Source of the DNA: Eubacterium sp.
GTDB lineage: Bacteria > Bacillota > Clostridia > Lachnospirales > Lachnospiraceae
NCBI GenBank assembly: GCA_017480495.1
Contig: JAFVAQ010000028.1
Coordinates: 1 to 61,606 of the forward strand
Direction of reading: 5' to 3'
Length of the DNA stretch: 61,606 nucleotides
The notes under the pieces are model-generated. The model was not told the origin of the DNA, searched no databases, and saw only the letters and a program-made list of their open reading frames with translations. Numbering within the stretch: position 1 is the stretch's first letter; each line of letters begins with the position of its first letter. Made by a program: the position numbers and the translations under genes. Shown here piece after piece: positions 1 to 7,519 of the stretch.

Positions 1-66
1 CCCCTGGAACAGCAAAAGCTGTTCCCTCGCCTTCCTGGCGAAGGACGGGGTTTGGGGTGGAACCCC
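1..66. other. Tandem hairpin-forming intergenic sequence
   Basis: Three short inverted repeats lie in a row. GGAACAGC/GCTGTTCC (6-13/18-25) is perfect with an AAAA loop. TCGCC/GGCGA (27-31/37-41) follows, and then GGGGTT/AACCCC-type arms around 47-66. No credible coding frame covers them. The window edge cuts the context, so it is unclear whether they belong to an upstream gene, a small RNA or a repeat family. Confidence 0.35.
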
Positions 67-71
67 AAGTA

Positions 72-98
72 TAACAAAAGCCCTGGAAAATCCAGGGC
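72..98 (-). terminator. Intrinsic terminator downstream of truA
   Basis: A perfect 8-bp stem GCCCTGGA/TCCAGGGC (80-87/91-98) with a 3-nt loop is followed, on the minus strand, by TTTTGTTAT. It lies about 110 nt beyond the truA stop and would end the ecfA-ecfT-truA transcript. Confidence 0.7.
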
Positions 99-210
99 AA
101 ATGTTTTAATCATTTCGGGACATAATCAAAAATGCTTGACACAAATTTCGTACTATTCTAGCGATTTTTCAGCCATTTTGCCACAAAAATATATTATTAT
201 GACATTTATG

Positions 211-999
211 TCAATTTTCCTCACTATATTTGATGCCAATCATCGTAAGTCCACAGGCTGGAGCAGTTGGTCCGGCGTCAGATCTGTCACGTGATTCGAG
301 TGCTTTACTGATGGATTCCGCGTCTCTTAGACCAGTACCGATTTCAAGAAGTGTTCCTGCGATTATTCTGACCATGTTGTAGAGAAAGCCCGAACCGCTA
401 ACTCTTATCCTTATCATTCTTCCGAAGTCTTCTCCAGACCCCGGTGCCGCATATTCTGGCATAGGGTCTACAATTATATCCCCACTGAAGATAGTTCTAA
501 CAGTCGTCTCTGCCTGTGAGCCCGAGCTGACAAATGCCCCAAAGTCATGTTCTCCGACAAGTGCCTTCGCCGCCTCACGCATTTTCTCGACATCTATATT
601 TCTATATGAGAAATGAGTGAATCTTCCCAGAACAGGATTCGGAAAAATGTCATTCCATATCTTATATTCATAAGTCTTCACGGAATCCACATGCCTTGGA
701 TGGAAGTCCGCCGCAACCGCTCTCGACTCGATAACTCTGACATCATCAGGAAGTCTTGTATTAAGCGCATAGGATATCTTTTCCGCAGGAATAGGACTCT
801 CTGTATCAAATATACAAACATTTCCAAGAGAATGAACGCCCGCGTCTGTCCTGCTAGCACCTATCACCTGAATGTCCTCGCCCGTCAGATCACTGACGGC
901 TGCATTCAGAACGCCCTCCACAGTTGTAGCATTGGGTTGCAATTGCCATCCACTATATTCAGTTCCGTCATATGACACCCGGAGCATTACCCTTTGCAT
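211..999 (-). CDS. truA: tRNA pseudouridine(38-40) synthase TruA
   Basis: TruA converts uridines 38-40 of the tRNA anticodon arm to pseudouridine. The 262-residue protein has the usual family length. The catalytic motif GASRTDAGVHS contains the invariant Asp at residue 52, and the N-terminal VSYDGTEYSGWQ strand and the C-terminal GSGFLYNMVR motif are typical. Its ATG shares one base with the ecfT stop codon (TAATG), so translation is probably coupled. The order ecfA-ecfT-truA after the ribosomal cluster is the usual Firmicutes arrangement. A hairpin terminator follows. Confidence 0.95.
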   Translation of the reverse strand: MQRVMLRVSYDGTEYSGWQLQPNATTVEGVLNAAVSDLTGEDIQVIGASRTDAGVHSLGNVCIFDTESPIPAEKISYALNTRLPDDVRVIESRAVAADFHPRHVDSVKTYEYKIWNDIFPNPVLGRFTHFSYRNIDVEKMREAAKALVGEHDFGAFVSSGSQAETTVRTIFSGDIIVDPMPEYAAPGSGEDFGRMIRIRVSGSGFLYNMVRIIAGTLLEIGTGLRDAESISKALESRDRSDAGPTAPACGLTMIGIKYSEEN

Positions 1000-1628
1000 T
1001 AGACTTTCCTTCCATTTCTCTTAACTGATGATATAAACTGTCTCTTATCCATCGCCTCGTACTGTCTCTTCGATCTGGCATAAGCATACTTGATATCAGG
1101 TATTGCTAGCAGCATTTCCTTACGAAGCTTCTCAAATATCTTACCGCTGAAAGGATCTACTCCTCTCGCACGCTGAGCCATCCTGCCTCTCTTCTTCTCT
1201 CTATATATCTTAGGAATGAAATCGAGAATCAGCATGAGCATCCTTGCTGTGCCGCCCCTCAGTCGAAAGCCCTGAGTAAGGCCGTAAAGTATGTCCGACT
1301 GCTTCATTCCGATAACAATTAGTAGCGACACTACTGTAAACATTTCCAGCTTCACAGTTATATAGAAGCCTATCTTGAGCGGCAGGAAAATCATACATAC
1401 TATACCGATCACCAGCAGAATTATCATCTGCCCCTTCGCATTACTGATAACCTTCTGCAGTTCCTCTCTACAAAGGAAGATAAGAAATGCACCTGTCAAA
1501 ACAAACAGAGTCATTCCAATCACATCCCACGTTGCGAGGGTTAGGATTAGATAGATAAGCAATATATAAAGTTTTATTCTTGGATCATAAGTCTTGAGTC
1601 GACTTATCCTTCTACTGTTATTATGCAT
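999..1628 (-). CDS. ecfT: ECF transporter transmembrane subunit EcfT
   Basis: EcfT is the membrane scaffold of an energy-coupling factor vitamin importer, joining the ATPases to interchangeable substrate-binding S components. The frame has about five hydrophobic segments between residues 25 and 125, followed by a basic, helical C-terminal part with ARGVDPF-like and MDKRQF-like coupling sequence. An upstream TTG at 1643 is open in frame. The ATG at 1628 is preceded by GGGAAGGA and fits the family start better, giving 209 residues. The gene begins inside the end of ecfA, an overlap of about 25 nt. No S component lies nearby, as expected for a group II ECF system. Confidence 0.85.
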   Translation of the reverse strand: MHNNSRRISRLKTYDPRIKLYILLIYLILTLATWDVIGMTLFVLTGAFLIFLCREELQKVISNAKGQMIILLVIGIVCMIFLPLKIGFYITVKLEMFTVVSLLIVIGMKQSDILYGLTQGFRLRGGTARMLMLILDFIPKIYREKKRGRMAQRARGVDPFSGKIFEKLRKEMLLAIPDIKYAYARSKRQYEAMDKRQFISSVKRNGRKV

Positions 1629-2938
1629 TTTCCTTCCCTGCAAAGTCCTCTGATTATATTCTCTATATGCTTCTTTGTCTTATAGTCGAGTCCCACATAA
1701 GGCTCATCGATTAGTAGGAAATCCGGATTAAGAGCCAGAGCTCCCGCAATCGCAACAAGCCTCTGCTCACCAAAGGATAAGCTCAGTGGTGAACGTCCCC
1801 ACAGATTTTCCTTTACCCCTACGAATCTTAGTACCGACTGAGACATTTCCCTGGCTTCTCTTTTCGAGATACCATCACTCATCGGTCCAAACATTACATC
1901 ATCCAGAACAGTATTCTCTACGAAGCCGTCCTCTGGATACTGGAACACATATCCCAGCTTACTTGTTTCACCTACGAAGATTTCGCCCTCGTAAGGTTTA
2001 AGAAGTCCGCCTATTAGCTGCAGGAATGTAGTCTTACCACATCCTGGCGCACCGATTATTCTATAAGCTGAACCCGCCTCGTATCTTCCATTTACAGTAT
2101 CTATTATCAAACTATTTCCATAACCGAAAGAAGCATTATGTAAACTAATGCCATTTTCAGTTTTAGAGTTACCTCCAGATATATACCTCTCAACCTGTAT
2201 CTTTCGATTAACATCTATATACTCAGCTCTACTTCCAACCTGTATGCCCCGTGTATCGCCTGCATCCAGTGGCATACCATCAACATCTATTTCGTAGATC
2301 TGTCCATTTACTATTTCATACGCTCGGTCAACCTTCTTCAGCACATCACGCATCTTTGTAAAGATTATAACGGTCTGACCTCTTTTTCTTGCCCCTGAGA
2401 TAAGCATATTTACGTATTTTATCTTATCATCAGTTTTCTGCATGCTGAAGGGTTCATCAAATACCAGAATATCCTGCTTCATCATAAGTGCCGCAGCAAT
2501 GGAAGCTCTCTGTACCTCAGAACCACTAAGGGAACTATATAGTCTAGACTGCTTCTTATATAAGTCCAAATGTTTAAAAAGGTACGACGCTCTTTTATTT
2601 ATCTTTTCCTTCTTCATTCCCTGATTCTGGGCACCGAAGACCGCATCTCTTCCCACCATCTCAAATACGCGGCCTGTAGCAGGGTCCTGAAAGGTCATTC
2701 CGACCTGTCTTCTAATCTTCTGTATATCAAGCTCAGAGAAAGGATCCATTCCATCTATAATAACCTTGCCTATTGCATCTGGCCGTAGGATACCTGTGAG
2801 ATATTTTGCAAGCGTAGACTTACCGCTACCACTATCTCCAGTTATACCTATGATTGCGCCCTTCTCAATATTCAGGCTGATACTACTGTCCGGTATATAT
2901 TCCATATTCAGTTGATTAAGTTTAATGTATGGAATCAT
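1604..2938 (-). CDS. Fused double-ATPase ECF transporter protein (EcfA1-EcfA2-like)
   Basis: This 444-residue protein carries two ABC ATPase domains in one chain, where most Firmicutes use separate ecfA1 and ecfA2 genes. Domain 1 has Walker A GDSGSGKST (about 34-42), a degenerate signature SLSGSEVQR and Walker B LVFDEPF. The position of the switch histidine reads IIFTKMRD, so the His is Lys. Domain 2 has Walker A GAPGCGKTT, a Q-loop near VFQYPEDGF, signature LSFGEQRL and Walker B LLIDEPYVGLD. It stops at CIITVEG, just where the H-loop should come. No obvious frame change restores it. The protein probably energises EcfT, with unusual asymmetry in the ATP sites. Confidence 0.8.
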   Translation of the reverse strand: MIPYIKLNQLNMEYIPDSSISLNIEKGAIIGITGDSGSGKSTLAKYLTGILRPDAIGKVIIDGMDPFSELDIQKIRRQVGMTFQDPATGRVFEMVGRDAVFGAQNQGMKKEKINKRASYLFKHLDLYKKQSRLYSSLSGSEVQRASIAAALMMKQDILVFDEPFSMQKTDDKIKYVNMLISGARKRGQTVIIFTKMRDVLKKVDRAYEIVNGQIYEIDVDGMPLDAGDTRGIQVGSRAEYIDVNRKIQVERYISGGNSKTENGISLHNASFGYGNSLIIDTVNGRYEAGSAYRIIGAPGCGKTTFLQLIGGLLKPYEGEIFVGETSKLGYVFQYPEDGFVENTVLDDVMFGPMSDGISKREAREMSQSVLRFVGVKENLWGRSPLSLSFGEQRLVAIAGALALNPDFLLIDEPYVGLDYKTKKHIENIIRGLCREGKCIITVEG

Positions 2939-2978
2939 ATCTTTCCTCTGAATAAAATTTATTTTACTTAGTATCTTA

Positions 2979-3015
2979 GAAATAAAAATGGCATCTGCAT
3001 AAGAGCAGATGCCAT
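2979..3015 (-). terminator. Intrinsic terminator of the ribosomal superoperon after rplQ
   Basis: A perfect 11-bp stem ATGGCATCTGC/GCAGATGCCAT (2988-2998/3005-3015) with a 6-nt loop is followed on the minus strand by TTTTTATT. It lies 15 nt past the rplQ stop and separates the ribosomal cluster from ecfA-ecfT-truA. Confidence 0.9.
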
Positions 3016-3029
3016 CATTAAATCAAAAA

Positions 3030-3566
3030 TTATACAAGCTCAAGTATTACTTCAAGAGCGCCATCGCCCTTACGCTGTGCGATCTTTACTATTCTTGTGT
3101 ATCCACCCTTACGATCAGCATACTTTACAGCATACTCATCAAAGAGCTTCTCTGTAAGGTCAACCTTACGAGCAGCCTTCTTCTTACCTTCAGCGCTCTC
3201 AGGAATCTCAGATACAGGATAGAGAACCTTAAGCATCTCTCTACGAGCATGAAGTCTTGAAGGATTATCCTTCTTAACTGTCTTCTCAACTTCGTCATAA
3301 ACTGTAACCTTCTTACCGTCTACAACTTCCTTAACTCTCTTTCCATCCTTATCCTTACGAGCTTCCTTAGCAGTAACTGTGATCTCCTCGTAATTGTCCT
3401 TCTCTCTAATAGCAAGTGTAATAAGGTGCTCAGCTATTTTTCTAACTTCCTTAGCTCTTGCTTCTGTAGTCTTTATCTTACCATGAAAGATAAGCTGTGT
3501 TACCTGGCTTCTAAGAAGTGCCTTTCTCTGGTCTGCCTTCTTACCTAATTTTCTATACTGTGCCAT
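3030..3566 (-). CDS. rplQ: 50S ribosomal protein L17 (bL17), long form
   Basis: The last gene of the alpha operon, encoding a large-subunit protein near the exit-tunnel rim. The N-terminus MAQYRKLGKKADQRKALLRSQV and the C-terminal GGYTRIVKIAQRKGDGA motif are diagnostic. At 178 residues it is longer than the common 115-130. A Lys/Asp/Glu/Val-rich insert (about residues 68-150) separates the conserved halves; I recall such inserts from other Lachnospiraceae. It is separated from rpoA by a 109-nt spacer rich in inverted repeats and followed by a strong terminator. Confidence 0.97.
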   Translation of the reverse strand: MAQYRKLGKKADQRKALLRSQVTQLIFHGKIKTTEARAKEVRKIAEHLITLAIREKDNYEEITVTAKEARKDKDGKRVKEVVDGKKVTVYDEVEKTVKKDNPSRLHARREMLKVLYPVSEIPESAEGKKKAARKVDLTEKLFDEYAVKYADRKGGYTRIVKIAQRKGDGALEVILELV

Positions 3567-3594
3567 TTTATATAATCCTCCTTACCTACGGCCT

Positions 3595-3665
3595 GGCCGT
3601 GGTCTTCACTTTGCTTACTAAGTCCGCCGAGACTTAACTGAGTACTCAGCGACTTCAGCTTAAGT
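3595..3665 (-). other. Palindrome-rich rpoA-rplQ spacer
   Basis: The spacer contains CTGAGTACTCAG (a perfect palindrome), flanking ACTTAA/TTAAGT arms, and ACGGC/GCCGT near 3581-3593. Most spacers in this cluster are 10-25 nt, so this one is unusually long. It could be an RNA structure that sets the L17:alpha ratio or a processing site. No T-tract follows, so it is not an obvious terminator. Confidence 0.4.
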
Positions 3666-3675
3666 GGTAAATGTA

Positions 3676-4632
3676 TTACTCTCCCTCGTTAAGAGAAAGT
3701 CCAAGTTCCTTAAGTTTTGCTAATACTTCTTCAAGAGACTTACGACCAAGGTTACGAACCTTCATCATCTCATCAGGAGTCTTACTGCAGAGCTCCTTAA
3801 CTGTATTAATATTAGCTCTCTTAAGGCAGTTATAAGAACGAACACTGAGCTCAAGCTCATCAATGCTCATATCCTTAGCTGTTGACTCAGGAACCTCTGT
3901 CTGCTTCTCTGTGATAATTGTCTTATCCTTAACATTATCAGAAAGATTGATGAACAGGCTAAGATGCTCGCTAAGAACCTTAGCTGCATAGCTAACTGCA
4001 TCATCTGGAGCAAGAGTTCCATTTGTAAATACATCAAGTGTCAGCTTATCATAATCAGTTATCTGACCTACACGTGTATTCTCTACTGTAAGATTAACTC
4101 TCTCTACTGGTGTATAGATAGAATCTACAGCGATAACATCGATTGATGTCTCATTTTCCTTGTTCTTATCAGCGCTAACATATCCTCTGCCGTTTGTGAT
4201 GGTAAGTTCCATCTCAAGTCTGGCATCTGGACCGTTGAGGTTAGCAATAACAAGATCAGGATTAAGTATTTCAAGGTCTCCATCTACATGAATATCTGCA
4301 GCTGTAACAACCTTATCTCCAGAAGCCTCAATGTATCCGATCTTTGGCTCATCACTTGATGAGTTATTCTTGATACAAAGCTCTTTGATATTCATTACTA
4401 TTTCAGTAACATCCTCTTTTACCCCTGGGATTGAACTGAACTCATGAAGTACGCCTTTGATCTTGATGAATGATACTGCTGTTCCTGGAAGTGAAGAAAG
4501 CATTACACGACGAAGTGAGTTACCGAGAGTTGTACCATAACCTCTCTCAAGTGGCTCAATGACGAATCTTCCATACTTACCATCTTCAGACATTTCATCT
4601 ATTACTATTCTTGGCTTTTCAAATTCGAACAT
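3676..4632 (-). CDS. rpoA: DNA-directed RNA polymerase alpha subunit
   Basis: Alpha dimerises to start RNA polymerase assembly and contacts activators and UP elements through its C-terminal domain. The 318-residue frame shows the N-terminal [20 protein letters not shown] dimerisation motif, a flexible linker near residues 235-250, and the alphaCTD with [15 protein letters not shown] and [11 protein letters not shown]. The length is normal for clostridia. Located between rpsD and rplQ as in most Firmicutes alpha operons. Confidence 0.98.
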   Translation of the reverse strand: MFEFEKPRIVIDEMSEDGKYGRFVIEPLERGYGTTLGNSLRRVMLSSLPGTAVSFIKIKGVLHEFSSIPGVKEDVTEIVMNIKELCIKNNSSSDEPKIGYIEASGDKVVTAADIHVDGDLEILNPDLVIANLNGPDARLEMELTITNGRGYVSADKNKENETSIDVIAVDSIYTPVERVNLTVENTRVGQITDYDKLTLDVFTNGTLAPDDAVSYAAKVLSEHLSLFINLSDNVKDKTIITEKQTEVPESTAKDMSIDELELSVRSYNCLKRANINTVKELCSKTPDEMMKVRNLGRKSLEEVLAKLKELGLSLNEGE

Positions 4633-4682
4633 TCATAACCTCCAAATATATATGTGCTGTAATAAATAGATCAACTAAAATC

Positions 4683-5276
4683 TTACTTAGAATACAGCTC
4701 GACGATGAGTGTTTCATTTACAGGAACGTCTATCTGCTCTCTAAGAGGTATCTGAACTACCTTACCGCTAAGCTTCTCTGAATCACCTTCAAGCCAAGCT
4801 GGTACTGAAATACCCTTATTAGCTTCAACGATATCCTTAAATCTCTGAAGAGACTTGCTCTTCTCCTTGATCTCTATTACATCTTCAGGGCTAACCTTGT
4901 ATGATGGAATGTTTACTGTCTTACCATTTACAGTTACATGCTTATGAGATACGATCTGTCTAGCCTCACGTCTTGTTCTAGCGAATCCAAGACGGAATAC
5001 AATGTTGTCAAGTCTGAGCTCAAGTAACTGCATAAGGTTTGTACCTACTAGTCCAGGCATTCTCTCAGCCTTCTCATACATGTTACGGAAAGGCTTCTCC
5101 TGTACTCCGTAGATGAACTTTGCCTTCTGCTTCTCACGAAGCTGAAGTCCATATTCACTAACTTTTCTATTTGCTCTTGTGTTCTTTCTATGAGATGTCT
5201 TATTAACTCCGAGATAAGAAGGCTCGAGGTCAAGTGATCTACATCTCTTAAGAACTGGTGTTCTATTAATTGCCAT
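4683..5276 (-). CDS. rpsD: 30S ribosomal protein S4 (uS4)
   Basis: Primary 16S rRNA-binding protein that nucleates assembly of the 30S body and guards decoding fidelity. The 197-residue sequence has the S4 RNA-binding domain [32 protein letters not shown] in the middle and ends [12 protein letters not shown]. The N-terminus carries no CxxC zinc pair, so it is the C-minus form. It sits 19 nt downstream of rpsK. In some bacteria S4 represses its own operon, and the structured leader before rpsM would be a candidate target here. Confidence 0.97.
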   Translation of the reverse strand: MAINRTPVLKRCRSLDLEPSYLGVNKTSHRKNTRANRKVSEYGLQLREKQKAKFIYGVQEKPFRNMYEKAERMPGLVGTNLMQLLELRLDNIVFRLGFARTRREARQIVSHKHVTVNGKTVNIPSYKVSPEDVIEIKEKSKSLQRFKDIVEANKGISVPAWLEGDSEKLSGKVVQIPLREQIDVPVNETLIVELYSK

Positions 5277-5295
5277 TCTAACTTTACCTCCTTAA

Positions 5296-5694
5296 TTAGA
5301 CTCTTCTTCTCTTTGGTGGACGACATCCGTTATGTGGAACTGGGGTAACGTCCTTGATGGTTAAAACTTCAAGACCACATGCTGCAAGAGCACGGATAGC
5401 AGCCTCACGGCCTGATCCTGGTCCCTTAACCATAACATCAATTTTCTTAAGTCCATAAGGAGCTGCAGCCTTTGCAGCTGTCTCTGCTGCCATCTGAGCA
5501 GCATAAGGTGTTGACTTCTTAGATCCTCTGAATCCAAGTCCACCTGCACTAGCCCATGAGAGAGCATTTCCCTCTGAGTCAGTTAATGTTACGATAGTAT
5601 TATTAAATGATGACTGAATGTGAGCCTGTCCATGCTCTACATTACGTCTATTACGCTTTTTAGTTACTTTCTTTGTAACCTTATTACTAGCCAT
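5296..5694 (-). CDS. rpsK: 30S ribosomal protein S11 (uS11)
   Basis: Small-subunit platform protein at the mRNA exit site. The 132-residue frame starts [20 protein letters not shown] and contains [29 protein letters not shown] and the conserved [15 protein letters not shown]. The C-terminus [14 protein letters not shown] is canonical. It lies 27 nt after rpsM and 19 nt before rpsD in the alpha operon. Confidence 0.98.
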   Translation of the reverse strand: MASNKVTKKVTKKRNRRNVEHGQAHIQSSFNNTIVTLTDSEGNALSWASAGGLGFRGSKKSTPYAAQMAAETAAKAAAPYGLKKIDVMVKGPGSGREAAIRALAACGLEVLTIKDVTPVPHNGCRPPKRRRV

Positions 5695-5721
5695 AGAGTT
5701 TACTCCTCCAAATCAATATAT

Positions 5722-6090
5722 TTACTTCTTCTTGTTTGCAACTGTCTTCTTAGGTCCCTTACGAGTACGAGCATTATTCTTTGTGTTCTGTCCACGTACT
5801 GGAAGACCCTTTCTGTGACGAATGCCTCGATAGCAACCTATCTCCTGCAGACGCTTAATGTTAAGCGCTGTCTCACGTCTGAGATCACCTTCGACCATAA
5901 GCTCATTGTTTACGTAGTCACTGATCTTTCTTACTTCATCATCTGTAAGATCCTTAACTCTTGTATCTGGGTTAACACCAGTTGTTTCAAGAATCTTCTG
6001 TGAAGTCTTAAGTCCGATACCGTAGATGTATGTAAGACCAACCTCTACACGCTTGTCTCTAGGTAAATCTACTCCTGAAATACGAGCCAT
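5722..6090 (-). CDS. rpsM: 30S ribosomal protein S13 (uS13)
   Basis: Protein of the small-subunit head that contacts the P-site tRNA and forms inter-subunit bridges. [26 protein letters not shown], the [11 protein letters not shown] segment and the basic tail [24 protein letters not shown] identify it. An in-frame start at 6105 would add five residues. The ATG at 6090 follows GGAGG at a normal distance and matches the family N-terminus, giving 122 residues. It is preceded by a 251-nt structured spacer after rpmJ, the longest gap inside the cluster. Confidence 0.97.
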   Translation of the reverse strand: MARISGVDLPRDKRVEVGLTYIYGIGLKTSQKILETTGVNPDTRVKDLTDDEVRKISDYVNNELMVEGDLRRETALNIKRLQEIGCYRGIRHRKGLPVRGQNTKNNARTRKGPKKTVANKKK

Positions 6091-6099
6091 TAATTCTAC

Positions 6100-6335
6100 C
6101 TCCAAAAATATAAACTGTTATTTATTCAGCCGCTACGGTTTTCTTCTATAATATATAGTAGAAATGCCGTAAGTATTCATCAGCATTAAACGCGCTGATG
6201 ACCGCGTCCTGTCTGTACCTTCTGGTACAAATTAACCTACCTAAATAAAAGGTAGCAAACGCACAAAGCAAGGACAATACTTCTCCGATGGGCTAAACAT
6301 CAGATCCATACATCCTTTGTCATATAGTAAATAAT
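6100..6335 (-). promoter_or_regulatory. Structured RNA leader between rpmJ and rpsM
   Basis: On the minus strand this non-coding stretch holds several stems in succession: CTACC/GGTAG, GTACC/GGTAC, CATCAGC/GCTGATG (7 bp), and a two-tier stem with outer TACGG/CCGTA and inner TTCTA/TAGAA arms. The rpsM Shine-Dalgarno follows directly. The density of paired arms suggests a cis-regulatory leader for the alpha operon, perhaps bound by S4 or S13. The ligand is inferred, not seen. An internal promoter in this region is also possible. Confidence 0.5.
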
Positions 6336-6341
6336 TGATTA

Positions 6342-6455
6342 TTATCCTTGACGCTGTTTGTGCTTTGGATTTTCGCAGATTACAAGTATTCTGCCTTTTC
6401 TTTTAATGACTTTGCACTTATCGCAAATTGGTTTTACTGATGCGCGAACCTTCAT
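6342..6455 (-). CDS. rpmJ: 50S ribosomal protein L36 (bL36), zinc-binding form
   Basis: A 37-residue protein starting [15 protein letters not shown] and ending NPKHKQRQG. It has the zinc ligands of the C-plus form: the CDKC pair, then a Cys in VICENP and the His in KHKQ. L36 is a late-assembling large-subunit protein. An A-rich ACTC..GGAG-type ribosome-binding site precedes the ATG. Location between infA and rpsM is the normal Firmicutes order. Confidence 0.96.
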   Translation of the reverse strand: MKVRASVKPICDKCKVIKRKGRILVICENPKHKQRQG

Positions 6456-6559
6456 TAAAATACTCTCCTTTCCAAAAAGTGTCCTGCAAATGTCGATTCT
6501 AACATTTTTCAGTGCCTAATGCAAGGACTTTCTGAAGTTCTTTAAATAAATACTTCTGG

Positions 6560-6778
6560 TTACTTCGCTCTCCATGTGATTCTACCCTTTGAAAGGTCAT
6601 ATGGTGACAGTACAACTGTAACCTTATCACCAGGTAGTATCTTGATATAGTTCATACGAAGCTTGCCACTTATATGAGCAAGTATTTCATGACCATTTTC
6701 AAGTTCTACTCTGAACATGGCATTTGGAAGTTTTTCTAGTACTACACCTTCGCACTCAATTTCGTCAGCTTTGGACAT
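6560..6778 (-). CDS. infA: Translation initiation factor IF-1
   Basis: IF-1 occupies the 30S A site during initiation. The 72-residue S1/OB-fold protein has the typical sequence [20 protein letters not shown], then [17 protein letters not shown] and the ending [12 protein letters not shown]. It lies 18 nt after adk. The map (methionine aminopeptidase) gene often found between adk and infA in Firmicutes is absent here. Confidence 0.98.
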   Translation of the reverse strand: MSKADEIECEGVVLEKLPNAMFRVELENGHEILAHISGKLRMNYIKILPGDKVTVVLSPYDLSKGRITWRAK

Positions 6779-6796
6779 ATGTTCACTCCTTTTTAA

Positions 6797-7438
6797 CTAT
6801 CCAAGTATTGCTACAATATCAGCAAATACTTTATCAAGATCCTGTGTTCCATCGATGTTCTTAACTATTCCCTTACCATCATAGTAATCGATAAGAGGCT
6901 GTGTCTGCTCATGATAAACGCTCAGTCTGTTAAGAACAGTTTCTGGCTTATCATCCTCTCTCTGGATGAGTTCGCTGCCACAATTGTCGCAAACACCTTC
7001 AGTCTTTGGAGCATTATACTTTATATGATATGTTGCTCCACACTTAACGCAAGCACGTCTACCCGACATTCTTGTAACGATGTTCTCATCTGGAACATCA
7101 ACGTTAATTGCATAGTCAACTGACTCGCCTGCCTCAGCAAGTGCAGCATCAAGTGCCTCAGCCTGAGGAATAGTTCTTGGGAATCCATCGAGAACATAAC
7201 CATTTGCAGCATCATCCTGATGAATTCTATCAATAACAAGATCAACTACTAATGAATCAGGTACTAACTCACCTGCATCCATGTAACCCTTAGCCTTCTG
7301 GCCAAGCTCTGTACCATTCTTGATATTTGCTCTGAAGATATCTCCAGTAGAAATATGTGGAATGTTGTACTTATTGCAAATCATATCTGCCTGAGTACCT
7401 TTACCGGCACCAGGAGCACCTAACATAATTATCTTCAT
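6797..7438 (-). CDS. adk: Adenylate kinase
   Basis: Catalyses ATP + AMP to 2 ADP in the cytosol. The P-loop is [10 protein letters not shown] at residues 7-16. The AMP-binding region STGDIFR, the DGFPRT motif and a LID domain follow. The LID contains four Cys (CVKC...CDNC), the zinc-stabilised form typical of Gram-positive bacteria. An in-frame start at 7459 exists. The ATG at 7438 follows AAAGGAG at the right distance and yields the family start [10 protein letters not shown], 213 residues. A strong hairpin separates it from secY upstream. Confidence 0.97.
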   Translation of the reverse strand: MKIIMLGAPGAGKGTQADMICNKYNIPHISTGDIFRANIKNGTELGQKAKGYMDAGELVPDSLVVDLVIDRIHQDDAANGYVLDGFPRTIPQAEALDAALAEAGESVDYAINVDVPDENIVTRMSGRRACVKCGATYHIKYNAPKTEGVCDNCGSELIQREDDKPETVLNRLSVYHEQTQPLIDYYDGKGIVKNIDGTQDLDKVFADIVAILG

Positions 7439-7473
7439 ACACTTCTCCTTTTTACTCATATAAACTACATAAA

Positions 7474-7511
7474 GTCATCCTAAGTGATACTGTAGTACCA
7501 CTCAGAATGAC
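7474..7511 (-). repeat. Long hairpin between secY and adk
   Basis: Arms GTCATCCTAAGTG (7474-7486) and CACTCAGAATGAC (7499-7511) pair over 13 positions, counting G-U wobbles in the RNA. The loop can pair further (TACT/AGTA). On the minus strand it begins GTCATTCTGAG, the same opening as the element at 23759-23787. No T-tract follows, so it may be a dispersed repeat, an RNA-processing site or a stabilising hairpin rather than a terminator. Confidence 0.6.
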
Positions 7512-7519
7512 ATTATAAT

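Noticed and set aside
1590-1660. A frameshift that would restore the EcfA H-loop
   Set aside because: Inspection of the other frames shows no TH or SH motif at the expected distance; one of those frames is already used by ecfT. The truncation appears real unless the assembly is wrong.
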